Assembly: GCA_963761525.1 (NCBI GenBank)
Contig: CAVXHG010000004.1
Location: forward strand, 1 to 64,000
DNA: 64,000 bases
Direction of reading: 5' to 3'
Source: BOG-931 sp963761525
GTDB taxonomy: Bacteria > Pseudomonadota > Alphaproteobacteria > Rhizobiales > Xanthobacteraceae
The notes below the pieces were generated by a model. That model was not told where the DNA came from and ran no database searches. It saw nothing but the letters and a program-made list of their open reading frames with translations. Every line of letters begins with the position of its first letter. The first letter of the stretch is position 1. Positions 1 through 8,255 of this stretch are shown here, piece by piece. The position numbers and the translations under genes are program-made.

Positions 1-116
1 CAGACGATCTCCCGTACAGCTCGAATGCCTGTGCGTCGACTTCTCGCGAAGAAGGAAGGCAGGCGCTTCTGCTGCGCGGATGTTTCCCGTACTGGGGCCA
101 CAAGGTCCAGCAGCGT

Positions 117-659
117 GTGCTGGCCGTTCTTTTCGGCAATCCAGGCCGCAGCTTCTACGCCAACGAAGTCATCGCACTTGCCGGGACCGGCACGGGTGCC
201 GTGCAGCGTGAACTGGCCAAACTGGCTGCGGTCGGCTTGGTCACCATGCGGCGCCAGGGGAATCAGAAGCATTATCCGGCCAACACCGTATCTCCCGTGT
301 TCGACGAACTGCGCGGGCTGGTGCTCAAGACATTCGGCCTGGCCGATATCGTGCGTACTGCCTTGCCGCCGTTAGCTCCACAGATCCGAGCTGCATTTGT
401 CTATGGTTCCGTTGCAAAAGCTCAGGACACCGCGACAAGCGACATTGATTTAATGGTTGTCAGCGACAGCGTGACTTACGCGGATATTTTCTCTGCCCTG
501 GAGCAAGCCTCCAACGATCTCGGCCGCACCGTAAATCCTACCGTGTATACGGTTCATGAGTTCGATCGAGGGGTACACGACGGTAAAGCGTCGATGACTC
601 GCGTAATGAAACAACCCAAACTTTGGTTAATCGGAGGCGAGCGTGGCCTCGCCGCTTGA
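117..659 (+). CDS. HTH-fused nucleotidyltransferase (MNT-type antitoxin-like)
   Basis: A 180-residue protein. An N-terminal winged-helix-like segment (about residues 1-70, reading RSFYANEVIALAGTGTGAVQ) precedes a minimal nucleotidyltransferase fold. The GS-x10-DxD signature is complete, with GS at 97-98 and Asp109/Asp111. MNT proteins paired with HEPN partners act as antitoxins that adenylylate or block the HEPN ribonuclease; applying this here is inference. The reading frame overlaps the HEPN-like gene by 17 bases, so the two are co-translated. The GTG start used here may be too late: the same frame upstream (KVQQRV just before the start) still resembles the family but has no ATG. An ATG at 80 lies in another frame, so one base may be missing or added near 98. 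Confidence 0.75.
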   Translation: MLAVLFGNPGRSFYANEVIALAGTGTGAVQRELAKLAAVGLVTMRRQGNQKHYPANTVSPVFDELRGLVLKTFGLADIVRTALPPLAPQIRAAFVYGSVAKAQDTATSDIDLMVVSDSVTYADIFSALEQASNDLGRTVNPTVYTVHEFDRGVHDGKASMTRVMKQPKLWLIGGERGLAA

Positions 660-984
660 AAATTTGAGCGGCCCGGGCAAGGCGCTTGCGGCGGAACCGG
701 CGGACGCGAAGGAGTTTGCCGGCCTGAAGCGGTCGGGCTTAGTACGTCTTAAGGATGCGGAAAATGCGGCCAACTCGCTGGAAAGTGGTTTCGACCTCGC
801 CTATAACGCCGCACACGCGCTATCGCTTGCCGCGCTCCGCTGGCATGGTCGCTCGAGCAAGCGTTACATCGTGTTTCAGGTGCTGCCGCACACGCTTGGC
901 GTGGGGCCGGAGGTTTGGCGCGTGCTTTCCATGTGCCACGATCTTCGGAATCTGGGTGAGTACGAAGGCGACCTCGATATATAA
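643..984 (+). CDS. HEPN-domain protein (SAV_6107-like), possibly shortened
   Basis: A 113-residue, mostly helical protein beginning at GTG inside the end of the nucleotidyltransferase gene. The helix with R-x-K-D-A-E and the later RNLGEYEGD stretch (Arg102 to Tyr107) resemble the HEPN family, whose active form carries R-x4-6-H. Here a tyrosine stands where the histidine would be, as in some SAV_6107-type members, so RNase activity is doubtful. The protein stops right after EGDLDI, earlier than HEPN relatives usually do, so a C-terminal helix may be lost. Pairing with the preceding MNT gene suggests a type VII toxin-antitoxin-like module. An alternative is an inactive regulatory pair. Confidence 0.6.
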   Translation: MASPLENLSGPGKALAAEPADAKEFAGLKRSGLVRLKDAENAANSLESGFDLAYNAAHALSLAALRWHGRSSKRYIVFQVLPHTLGVGPEVWRVLSMCHDLRNLGEYEGDLDI

Positions 985-1144
985 GGCAAAGAATTGAGCC
1001 GTCTCGAAAGGTGAACTGTGCAAGCATGCTGTGTCGAAGTACGTAACCGTCGGCACGAAATGCTGGTGGCAAATCTGAAGGGAAATGTAGGGATTGGAGG
1101 GGATTGCAGGGGAGAGAAGTGCCCTGTAGCATCCATAACATACT

Positions 1145-1168
1145 GTTCGAATCCCATCCTCTCCGCCA
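1145..1168 (+). other. tRNA-Ser-like 3' end fragment (possible att scar)
   Basis: These 24 bases read as the last G of a T-stem, the TTCGAAT T-loop, CCCAT, an acceptor strand CCTCTCC, the discriminator G and CCA. That is what the 3' end of a serine tRNA with a GGAGAGG acceptor looks like. The upstream sequence does not form the rest of a tRNA: the T-stem partner and anticodon arm are absent. Such fragments are typically left by tRNA-targeting integrases. The remaining non-coding bases at 985-1281 hold nothing else I recognise. No integrase is visible in the window. Confidence 0.45.
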
Positions 1169-1281
1169 GTTTTTCCCCTGACCTTCCTGGTACTTGCGTC
1201 ACACCCCGCTTTCCTTGTGCCAAACTGGTGCCGAATTCGCGGGACCCTGCCACCCGGTGGGAATTTTCAGCGCGTAGGCGA

Positions 1282-2751
1282 TCACCCCAAACGCAGATGT
1301 CGAGCAGAAGTCGCCTCGGCGATGACTCTCGATGCGAGCGCAAGGACACCAACCAAAATAACATTGATGATGAGAGCTATCAGCCCTTCATCCCATTCGG
1401 GTGCGCGGTGCTGCCAGAAACGTGTGGTCCCAGGCACGAGCAGCGAGACGTATCCACCGATCATGCCGCCTATGATCGCGATTGGCGGCACTCGACATCT
1501 CAGGAAAGCCAGATAGATACCGGGAGCGAGCATGCCGATGGCCGCATACGCGGACAGGCCCACCGACACCAGCGATCGGTTTGCACCCACCGTCAGCCAC
1601 ACGGCGGCCGCCGCAAATCCGATCATGGATGCGCGCGAGATCAAAAGGACTTTCCTTTCGTTCAGATGAGGATTTAAAGGCTGAACGATATTGCGGCCGA
1701 AGATGGTACCGGCGGTCAGCAGGAGCACCGATCCCGGTACCAGCGCCAGAAGACAAATCGTTCCGGCGAACAGACCGAATACCCACGGGGAGAAGCGGTC
1801 AGACACAAGCTGGATGAGTGCCGCGTTGAGGTTGCCGCCCGGAGGCTCGACATTCGATAAGAGAGCGGCAAACCCCAGCAGAATGATGAAGAAATAGGAA
1901 AGAGAATAGAATGGCTGCCAAATCGCATTGCGCCGAATGGCCGTTACGCCGGTGGCGGAGTAACAGAGCTGGAACATGTGGGGAAGGATCCAGGTTCCCA
2001 ACGCGACGTTCATCGACGATGTCATGAGCCACGTCGTCGTGTAGTGAGCCTCCGGCTTCAGTCCCGGAAAGGCGCCGATACCGGGGTGCTTGACTTGGAC
2101 GAGCCTGAAGACATCGAGCATGGATGCTGCTCCCACGCGGTGCGCAATACCGATTCCAAGCGCTACAACGAGTCCGAGCATGAGGACATCCTTCACACCG
2201 GCCGCGAATGCCGCCGAGCGAAGTCCCGCCGCATACACGAACATCAACATGATGACAGCGCCGGCTATAGCCGCCATCACCGGTGGAACGGTCACCCCCG
2301 GTATCAGCCGGATAATGAGACTCAGAGCGGTAATTTGAATTTGAACATAGACAACCAGCGCCGCGATTCCGGCGACGGCGACGGCCAAGGTCAAGGCTCT
2401 GGATTTATAGTACCTATCGAAGAAGTCTGCCTGGCTGATAAGCCTACCTTCGGAGCCCGCCGCCCAAATCTTCGGCGTCAGCCAATAACCGATGATGGCC
2501 GACAACGACACCGAGTTAAGGGCCAGGAAGGCTGGAGCGCCAAATGCCCAGGCAAATCCCGAGATCCCGAGGACTGCAAAGGTGGTGTATATCTCGCCCG
2601 CATTCAAGAACCAGAAGATGATGGTCCCGAAATGACGCCCGCCGATCGCCCATTCCTCGATTCCTCTTGTTCCAGTTCGGCTCTGGCCGAAGACGGCCGA
2701 GCCCAGCACGGCGCCCAAAATCACCACTGTCGCGACGGCCAGGACAGTCAT
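1282..2751 (-). CDS. Sodium:solute symporter (SSS family)
   Basis: A 489-residue polytopic membrane protein with about 12-13 hydrophobic helices. It has the SSS pattern of an early GGRHFG segment, the long FFDRYYKSRAL cytoplasmic stretch and a WLTPKIW loop. Family members import solutes such as carboxylic acids, sugars or amino acids with Na+. It overlaps the upstream DUF3311 gene by four bases (ATGA), so the two are translationally coupled; this pairing is common for SSS carriers. It is the last gene of the operon lyase-RidA-DUF3311-SSS, so it probably brings in the substrate that the DapA-family enzyme cleaves. The substrate itself cannot be read from the sequence. Confidence 0.85.
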   Translation of the reverse strand: MTVLAVATVVILGAVLGSAVFGQSRTGTRGIEEWAIGGRHFGTIIFWFLNAGEIYTTFAVLGISGFAWAFGAPAFLALNSVSLSAIIGYWLTPKIWAAGSEGRLISQADFFDRYYKSRALTLAVAVAGIAALVVYVQIQITALSLIIRLIPGVTVPPVMAAIAGAVIMLMFVYAAGLRSAAFAAGVKDVLMLGLVVALGIGIAHRVGAASMLDVFRLVQVKHPGIGAFPGLKPEAHYTTTWLMTSSMNVALGTWILPHMFQLCYSATGVTAIRRNAIWQPFYSLSYFFIILLGFAALLSNVEPPGGNLNAALIQLVSDRFSPWVFGLFAGTICLLALVPGSVLLLTAGTIFGRNIVQPLNPHLNERKVLLISRASMIGFAAAAVWLTVGANRSLVSVGLSAYAAIGMLAPGIYLAFLRCRVPPIAIIGGMIGGYVSLLVPGTTRFWQHRAPEWDEGLIALIINVILVGVLALASRVIAEATSARHLRLG

Positions 2752-3023
2752 GGCGCGGAACCATCCGGCGGGTCGTTCGTCTGCGCGCTCTCCATGCGCC
2801 GATCAATGTGGAAGACGATGGCAATGATGGTCGACGCCAACACCACACCCAGCATTTGCCACAGCATGGGAAACGGGATCGGACATCCGCGAATGACGAT
2901 ACCGTTCACGTAAGGCGCCAGAGCGAGTTGCCACACGAATGGTATGGCGAGAAGCCCATAGTGAACGCGCCTGCGCGGAGGCAAATCGCCGGCCTTTCTC
3001 TCATCGCCCTTATTGACAGACAT
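2748..3023 (-). CDS. DUF3311-family small membrane protein
   Basis: A 91-residue protein with two hydrophobic helices (around YGLLAIPFVWQLALAP and MLWQMLGVVLASTIIAIVF). The size and layout are those of the DUF3311 proteins that sit directly upstream of SSS symporters and are presumed accessory subunits. The stop overlaps the start of the symporter as ATGA. It ends in a charged tail, RRMESAQTNDPPDG. The start at 3023 gives a polar N-terminus before the first helix, as expected. It lies 64 bases after the RidA gene on the same strand. Confidence 0.75.
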   Translation of the reverse strand: MSVNKGDERKAGDLPPRRRVHYGLLAIPFVWQLALAPYVNGIVIRGCPIPFPMLWQMLGVVLASTIIAIVFHIDRRMESAQTNDPPDGSAP

Positions 3024-3087
3024 TAGTGACCTTCATACGAAAACCGGGCCAATGATGCCACCGGGCGCAGGCTGAAGGGCACTCAAT

Positions 3088-3531
3088 TTACCGTCGCCTC
3101 GGGAAGTCTCCCGAGCTGCCCGCGCTCAATACTATCGCCGCGGTCGCCTCGATCTCGATCAGGAAGTCCGGCATCGCCAGCGACACGATCCCGAGCCAGG
3201 TGTTGGGTGCAGGGGGCGAGCCGCCATAGAATTCCTCGATTGCCGGTATGACCTTGCTCAAGGTCTGGTCGTCCGGTTTGACGACGTAAGTCCTGAGGCG
3301 AACGATATGCGCCGGCGTCGCGCCAACCGCCGACAAAGCTGCCTTGAGATTGATGAGCGTCTGCCGGGTCTGGGCGGCTACATCGTTCCCTCCAACGAGG
3401 CGCCGCTCCCTGTCCCACGCCGTTTGACCAGCGATGTGCAGCAAAGCGCCGCCCCGCTGAAGGACAGCCTGCGAAAAGGCAAATCCCGTGGTGTCGAACA
3501 ACGCAGTAGGCTTCAGATGCTTGAGTTCCAT
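3088..3531 (-). CDS. RidA/YjgF family protein
   Basis: A 147-residue member of the RidA family. These proteins hydrolyse reactive enamine/imine intermediates or act as deaminases in amino-acid and related catabolism. The family landmarks present are an AGQTAWD-like strand, the LINLKAALSAVGA helix, a VRLRTYVV strand and a C-terminal IEATAAIV segment. The arginine of LRTYV fits the carboxylate-binding position. The ATG at 3531 was chosen over the TTG at 3543 because GGAGAG sits at the right distance. The gene follows the DapA-family lyase by one base. The pairing suggests RidA clears an enamine or imine made by the lyase branch; that is inference. Confidence 0.85.
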   Translation of the reverse strand: MELKHLKPTALFDTTGFAFSQAVLQRGGALLHIAGQTAWDRERRLVGGNDVAAQTRQTLINLKAALSAVGATPAHIVRLRTYVVKPDDQTLSKVIPAIEEFYGGSPPAPNTWLGIVSLAMPDFLIEIEATAAIVLSAGSSGDFPRRR

Positions 3532-3532
3532 A

Positions 3533-4481
3533 CTACTCTCCAATCAATGGTGATCGATCGAGACACCCAGGATCCTCCAAGGTCCGCCGGATGGCGGGAA
3601 CGTGCTCCGGCCTCACGTCCATGAAGGGCGCGCGGACATGATTCCGCATCGGAACACCCCGCAACATCAAACCTGTCTTCATCACCGCCGGCGCTGCACC
3701 GTGGCGGCCGATGAGCTCGGGCGTGTACCAAGCCTCGAGAAGCTTACAATCCTTGGCGCCGCACTCTCGCGCGCCGTCAACGTCACCAGACCACAGCTTG
3801 TTGTAGAAGTCTGGCTGTGTGCGCCCAAGACACCACCCGCTCCGATCGTCCCGTAGCCACCGCGGGCTTGGATCAGCGTGATGCCGAGATCGTCCATAGT
3901 GAAGCCGAAGACCCGCACCACGTCGTTGAGCTCGAAGAGCGTCTGAATGAAACGATCCAGATGGCTGCTCGACTGCTTGATCGCTACGACGATATTGTCG
4001 AGGGCTGATACGCGCGAGCAGTCGAATCGACATGTCTATGCCAGTACCGGCCGGCCAGTTGTACACGACTATCGGAAGCTGTACCGCGGCCGCCACGGTC
4101 TTGTAGAAGTTGAAGATCTCCTCGTCATTTGGCCGCAGATACGGCGGAGGTGAAAACACCACGCCGTCGAAGCCCGCGAGTCGAGCATGGTGGGCAAGCT
4201 CGATCGTCTCACTCGGCGTGAAGGACGTGCAGCCGGCGAGCAACGGGAGCCTGCCATTCATCTGCGCACCAGCCGCATCGAGGAGCGACTTTCGCTCCGC
4301 CCGCGATAAGGGTGAGCCATTCCCCTGTGCTCCCACCCACGAATATCCCGTGCATGCCTTCCTGCTGAAGCCATTCCAGCAAGGCGCCCAAGGCATGGAA
4401 ATCAAGCTCGCGATCTTTGTTGAATGGAGTGGTAATGGCCGGGAAATAGCCCTTCCAGTCGACGCGATCTATCTTGGACAC
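3533..4481 (-). pseudogene. DapA/NanA-family lyase, broken by frameshifts
   Basis: The conceptual protein is a class I aldolase of the dihydrodipicolinate synthase/N-acetylneuraminate lyase superfamily. Readable pieces in order are GYFPAITTPF and GIFVGGSTGEW (the phosphate-loop-like GGSTGE), then LLAGCTSF, VVYNWPAGT with the catalytic-tyrosine region, AIKQSS carrying the Schiff-base lysine, and a C-terminal PELIGRHGAAPAVMKTGL segment. They lie in different frames, with switches near 4300, 4010 and 3815. The GTG start at 4481 has GAGG upstream and begins two bases after the stop of the DUF6476-like gene. Because the residues are intact, this may be a working gene with sequencing indels. The physiological substrate is unknown. 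Confidence 0.75.
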
Positions 4482-4483
4482 AG

Positions 4484-4851
4484 TTACCTCAGGCGATGGG
4501 ACATGCCGAAACGCAGCCGCCCGACCTGCTGCATGTTCCTGCGATCGTAGATGCGGACCTCGTCGGCGCCGTCGACATCGATCGTCACCGCGATGGTGCT
4601 GGCGGTGACGGTGGTGGAGATGACATGCGCTCCCTTCGGCAGCATGACGATGCCGTCGGTGAGGGTGGTGTTGCCGTGGGCTCCATACATGCGGTAGCCG
4701 ATAACGACGACCACCGCGGCGATAGCGAGAAGGTGGTCAGCGCCGATATCACCATCATGACGCGGGCGCGCGCGACGAGGTGCGATGTCTCGGATTCGGA
4801 GCTGTTCGCCGCCGCTGATAAGCTGCGCAGATTCCCGGGCATGGTGTTCAT
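4484..4851 (-). pseudogene. DUF6476-like small membrane protein, one frameshift
   Basis: The reconstructed protein has about 120 residues: a cytoplasmic head (MNTMPGNLRSL...), one transmembrane helix (VMMVISALTTF-LAIAAVVVVIGYRMYG) and an extracytoplasmic tail (GIVMLPKGAHVISTTV...DEVRIYDRRN). This matches the DUF6476-type protein that rhizobial genomes commonly encode beside rluA and rpoH. One base is missing in the helix near 4728, which splits it into two frames. The start codon faces that of the pseudouridine synthase and shares the CATG at 4849-4852. It ends two bases before the GTG of the lyase gene, which is unusual and may place both on one transcript. Function unknown. Confidence 0.55.
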
Positions 4852-5913
4852 GACGCTTACCTCAGACACGCAAAAAACAGTCACCGTCGCCGACAACGAA
4901 GCCGGTGAACGGCTCGACCGCGTGCTCGCCCGCCATGTCGCCGAACTGTCGCGCTCGCGGCTGAAGGCACTGATCGAGGCCGGCGCCGTCACGCTCGACG
5001 GGCGACACGATCCGCGATCCTGCCGCCACGTCAATTCCGGCGACGATCTTGTTAGTTAACGTGCCGCCGCCGGAACCGGCCAAGCCCGCGGCCGAGCCGA
5101 TCCCGCTCAGGTCATCTATGAGGACGACGACATCATCGTCATCGACAAACCCCGCAACCTGGTGGTTCATCCCGCCGCCGGCCACTGCCACCGGCACCCT
5201 GGTCAATGCGCTTGATCGCCCATTGCGGTGACAGCCTGTCCGGCATCGGCGGCGAGCGGCGGCCGGGCATCGTCCACCGGCTCGACAAGGACACCACCGG
5301 GCTGATGGTGGTGGCCAAGAACGACCGCGCGCACCGCGCGCTCGCCGCGCAATTCGCCGACCACGGCAGGAGCGGCGAAGCCGTTCGAACGCGGCTATCT
5401 GGCTTTTGTCTGGGGCGCGCCGGACCGCCCGCAAGGGCACGATCGACAAGCCGATCGACCGCCATCCCAAAGTCGCGCGAACGCATGGCGATGCGCGAAG
5501 GCGGCCGCGAGGCCGTGACCCATTGGCAGGTGCTGGAGCGCTACCAGGGGCTGGTGACGGAAGCCGGCCGAGGCCAAAAAGGCCCCCAGCCCGTGGCCGG
5601 TCTGTTGGCTTGCCGGCTCGAAACCGGCCGCACCCACCAAATCCGGGTCCATTTGGCCGCGATCGGCCATCCGCTGTTGGGAGACGATGCCTATGGGGCC
5701 GGATTCCGCACCAAAGCCGCGCTTTTACGGAAAAAGCCCAGGATGCCCTCGCCGCCCTTGGCAGACAGGCGCTGCATTCCCATATCCTGACGGTGAAACA
5801 CCCCGGGACTGGGGAGATACTTGACGTTTCGGTCGGAACTACCACCTGATCTCACCCGTTTGCGTAATGCCTTGGCCTCCATGACCGGAGACCGGGAGAT
5901 AACGTGTCGGTGA
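4850..5913 (+). pseudogene. RluA-family 23S rRNA pseudouridine synthase, multiply frameshifted
   Basis: The reconstructed protein has the RluC/D layout. An S4-like domain comes first (ERLDRVLARHVAELSRSRLK), then a linker ending PPPEPAKP, then the synthase core with VHRLDKDTTGLMVVAK, whose aspartate is the catalytic residue. After that come ETGRTHQIRVHLA and a C-terminal ALAALGRQALHSH. At least eight single-base frame changes are needed to read it through (for example near 5010, 5065, 5111, 5175, 5212, 5380 and 5830). The true end is near 5913, after an ELPPDLTRLRNAL tail. Conserved residues are nearly untouched between the shifts, so local sequence error is as likely as gene death. It is followed by rpoH, as in related genomes. 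Confidence 0.75.
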
Positions 5914-6127
5914 AGACGTAAACCTTTGCTCGCATTGCGCAATTTGACGTTGGTTGAACCGGATCACGGGTTCGTCGCGTCGATGTGACGTATGCTTAAC
6001 TTCCACTGGTCCGATTCGACCGTGTATGTTGCAGGTGCGAGATGAAACGGCGCCGTCGGCTCGGGGAGCGACGGCGCGATTTGCCCGCCGCACCGCGGGG
6101 GCATTTAGAGAAATGGAGGGCGCTATC

Positions 6128-7038
6128 ATGGCCCAAACTGCTGCACTACCGATTTTGTCGGGCGAAACCGGACTTACCCGATATCTTGAAGAGATCCGTC
6201 GGTTCCCGATGCTGGAACCGCAGGAAGAATTCATGCTGGCCAAGAGCTGGCGCGAACACGGCGATCGTGAAGCCGCGCATAAGCTCGTCACCAGCCATCT
6301 TCGTCTCGTCGCCAAAATCGCCATGGGCTATCGCGGCTACGGCCTGCCGATTTCCGAAGTGATCTCGGAAGGCAATGTCGGCCTGATGCAGGCGGTGAAG
6401 CGCTTCGAGCCCGACAAGGGCTTCCGGCTCGCGACTTACGCGATGTGGTGGATCAAGGCCGCAATCCAGGAATACATCCTGCGCTCGTGGTCGCTGGTGA
6501 AAATGGGCACCACCGCGAACCAGAAGAAGCTGTTCTTCAACCTGCGCAAGGCCAAGAGCAAGATTTCCGCGCTCGAAGAAGGCGACATGCGGCCCGATCA
6601 GGTCAAACTGATCGCAAAGCGCCTCGGCGTCACCGAGCAGGACGTGATCGACATGAATCGCCGCCTCGGCGGCGATGCTTCGCTGAATGCGCCGATCCGC
6701 GAGGACGGCGATTCCGGCGAGTGGCAGGACTGGCTGGTCGACGACAGCGCAGCCAGGAAAGCCGCTTGGCCGAAAGCGAGCAGTCGGAGAACCGGCACAA
6801 GGCGCTCGGCGAGGCGCTGAGCGTGCTCAACGACCGCGAACGCCGCATCTTCGAGGCGCGGCGCCTGGCCGACGAGCCGATCACGCTGGAAGAGCTTGCC
6901 GACGAATTCGGCGTGTCGCGCGAGCGCGTGCGGCAGATCGAGGTTCGCGCCTTCGAGAAAGTCCAGAAGGCGGTGAAGACCTCGATCGCCCATATCGAAA
7001 CGCCGCAAGCTCCCGCAGCCGTGGCGGCGATGCACTAA
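6128..7038 (+). pseudogene. rpoH: RNA polymerase sigma-32 (RpoH), copy 1, one frameshift
   Basis: Heat-shock sigma factor that directs RNA polymerase to chaperone and protease promoters. Region 2 is complete (MGYRGYGLPISEVISEGN, then YAMWWIKAAIQEYILRSW). The RpoH-specific box QKKLFFNLRK is present, and region 4 ends with the helix-turn-helix GVSRERVRQIEVRAF. One G is missing near 6752 (after VDDS), which shifts the C-terminal third into another frame; restoring it gives 303 residues. The start at 6128 has a GGAGGG-like site. The protein is almost identical to the intact second copy at 13554 except at the N-terminus. A strong terminator follows 26 bases after the stop. Confidence 0.9.
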
Positions 7039-7064
7039 CGGCATCAGTTAGGATCTTTTCCCAA

Positions 7065-7097
7065 CCTCTCCCCGCCCCGCGGGGAGAGGTTTTTTAT
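7065..7097 (+). terminator. Rho-independent terminator after rpoH copy 1
   Basis: A nine-base perfect stem CCTCTCCCC/GGGGAGAGG with a short C-rich loop, followed by TTTTTTATT. The same stem-plus-T-run module recurs at 14523 and 14754, so it also belongs to a dispersed repeat class. Confidence 0.85.
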
Positions 7098-7196
7098 TGC
7101 TCGGCGTGGACATCGCAAACCGCCGAGACGTAGCTTGCCCAGTTCGAGCACGCGCTAAAAGCTGGCGTGATGCTGCGACGATGGTCGCGCTTATTG

Positions 7197-8192
7197 TCAC
7201 GGGGCTGGCTGTTTCGACGCGATAAGCGGATCGCTCGATGCGGTCACTTTTCTGACGGGATAACTCGCACCCTTTCCTTCACCCGCCTGAGGGTCCCAAT
7301 CGATTTGCCGAAAATTTTTGACAAGCAAATCGATAAAAGTCCGCACCTTAGCCGGCACATGCTCGCGGTGCGGATAGAGCACGTCGACCGAAAATTGCTT
7401 TGGCAAAAATTCGTCCAAAATCGACACGAGAGCACCGGACTTCAGATCGTTGATCACGAACGGAATTGGAGCCACCAGTATTCCCTGGCCGTAAAGGCAA
7501 GCGTGGCGGAATGCGATAGGGCTGTTGGTTTCCAGATTTCCTGACATCCGCACCGGAAAATCCCCCTCCGGACCCGTGAATACCCATTCCTTTCCGTCTT
7601 TGCTGTAACTGGCGTCGTAAAAGACCAGCCAGTTGTGTTTGGTCAGCTCCGACGGATGCTGCGGCCGGCCATGCGTTGCCAAGTATTCCGGTGACGCGCA
7701 AGCTGCCACGCGATATTGAGCGAGCCGGCGAATGATAAGGCCAGGATCTGCCACGGCGGCATACCACATCGCCAGATCGAAACCTTCGTCCACGAGATCA
7801 AGCATCCGGCTGGTCGCCGTCAGATGAATTTTCACCTCTGGATAAAGCTTGCTGTATTCTGCAATAGACGGAGCGAGCAGAACGGGAATACCCGGTGATG
7901 TGTTAACCCGCAGAACGCCGCGGGGTCGCGTTTGCAGTGTTTGGGCAGCCTCATCGGCATCTTCGAGTTCGGAAAGAATTTGGACACAGCGCTCGTAATA
8001 GGCCTTCCCCGCCTCGGTTAGGCTAACGCTGCGCGTCGTGCGGTTAAGCAACCGCACACCAAGCCGGTCTTCGAGCCGTTTCACATGGGTGGTAACTACG
8101 CTGGTCGCGAGACTAAGTTGTCGCGCCGCAGACGAAAAGCCGCCGGTGTCGACCACTTTAACGAACGAAAGCATCGTTGAGACGCGATCCAT
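7197..8192 (-). CDS. LysR-family transcriptional regulator
   Basis: A 331-residue regulator. The N-terminal winged helix-turn-helix (MLSFVKVVDTGGFSSAARQL...RLEDRLGVRLLNRTTRSVSLTEAG, residues 7-60) is textbook LysR. The rest is the periplasmic-binding-like effector domain starting near LRVNTSPGIPV. It resembles the CrgA/DsdC-like subgroup that often controls neighbouring transporters or oxidoreductases. It lies 63 bases downstream of emrB on the same strand, so it may be part of the efflux operon and regulate it; LysR proteins more often sit divergent to their targets. The C-terminus beyond the domain (about 25 residues rich in K, S and P) looks disordered. Confidence 0.9.
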   Translation of the reverse strand: MDRVSTMLSFVKVVDTGGFSSAARQLSLATSVVTTHVKRLEDRLGVRLLNRTTRSVSLTEAGKAYYERCVQILSELEDADEAAQTLQTRPRGVLRVNTSPGIPVLLAPSIAEYSKLYPEVKIHLTATSRMLDLVDEGFDLAMWYAAVADPGLIIRRLAQYRVAACASPEYLATHGRPQHPSELTKHNWLVFYDASYSKDGKEWVFTGPEGDFPVRMSGNLETNSPIAFRHACLYGQGILVAPIPFVINDLKSGALVSILDEFLPKQFSVDVLYPHREHVPAKVRTFIDLLVKNFRQIDWDPQAGEGKGASYPVRKVTASSDPLIASKQPAP

Positions 8193-8255
8193 GGCGCACC
8201 TGTAAGCGTCTGCTCCGGTGCTAAATGTAATGCATTGCGCCGCCCACTCAAGCCA

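Noticed and set aside
1110..1170. Complete tRNA-Ser gene
   Set aside because: Only the 3' end fits; no D-arm, anticodon arm or matching T-stem 5' strand is present.
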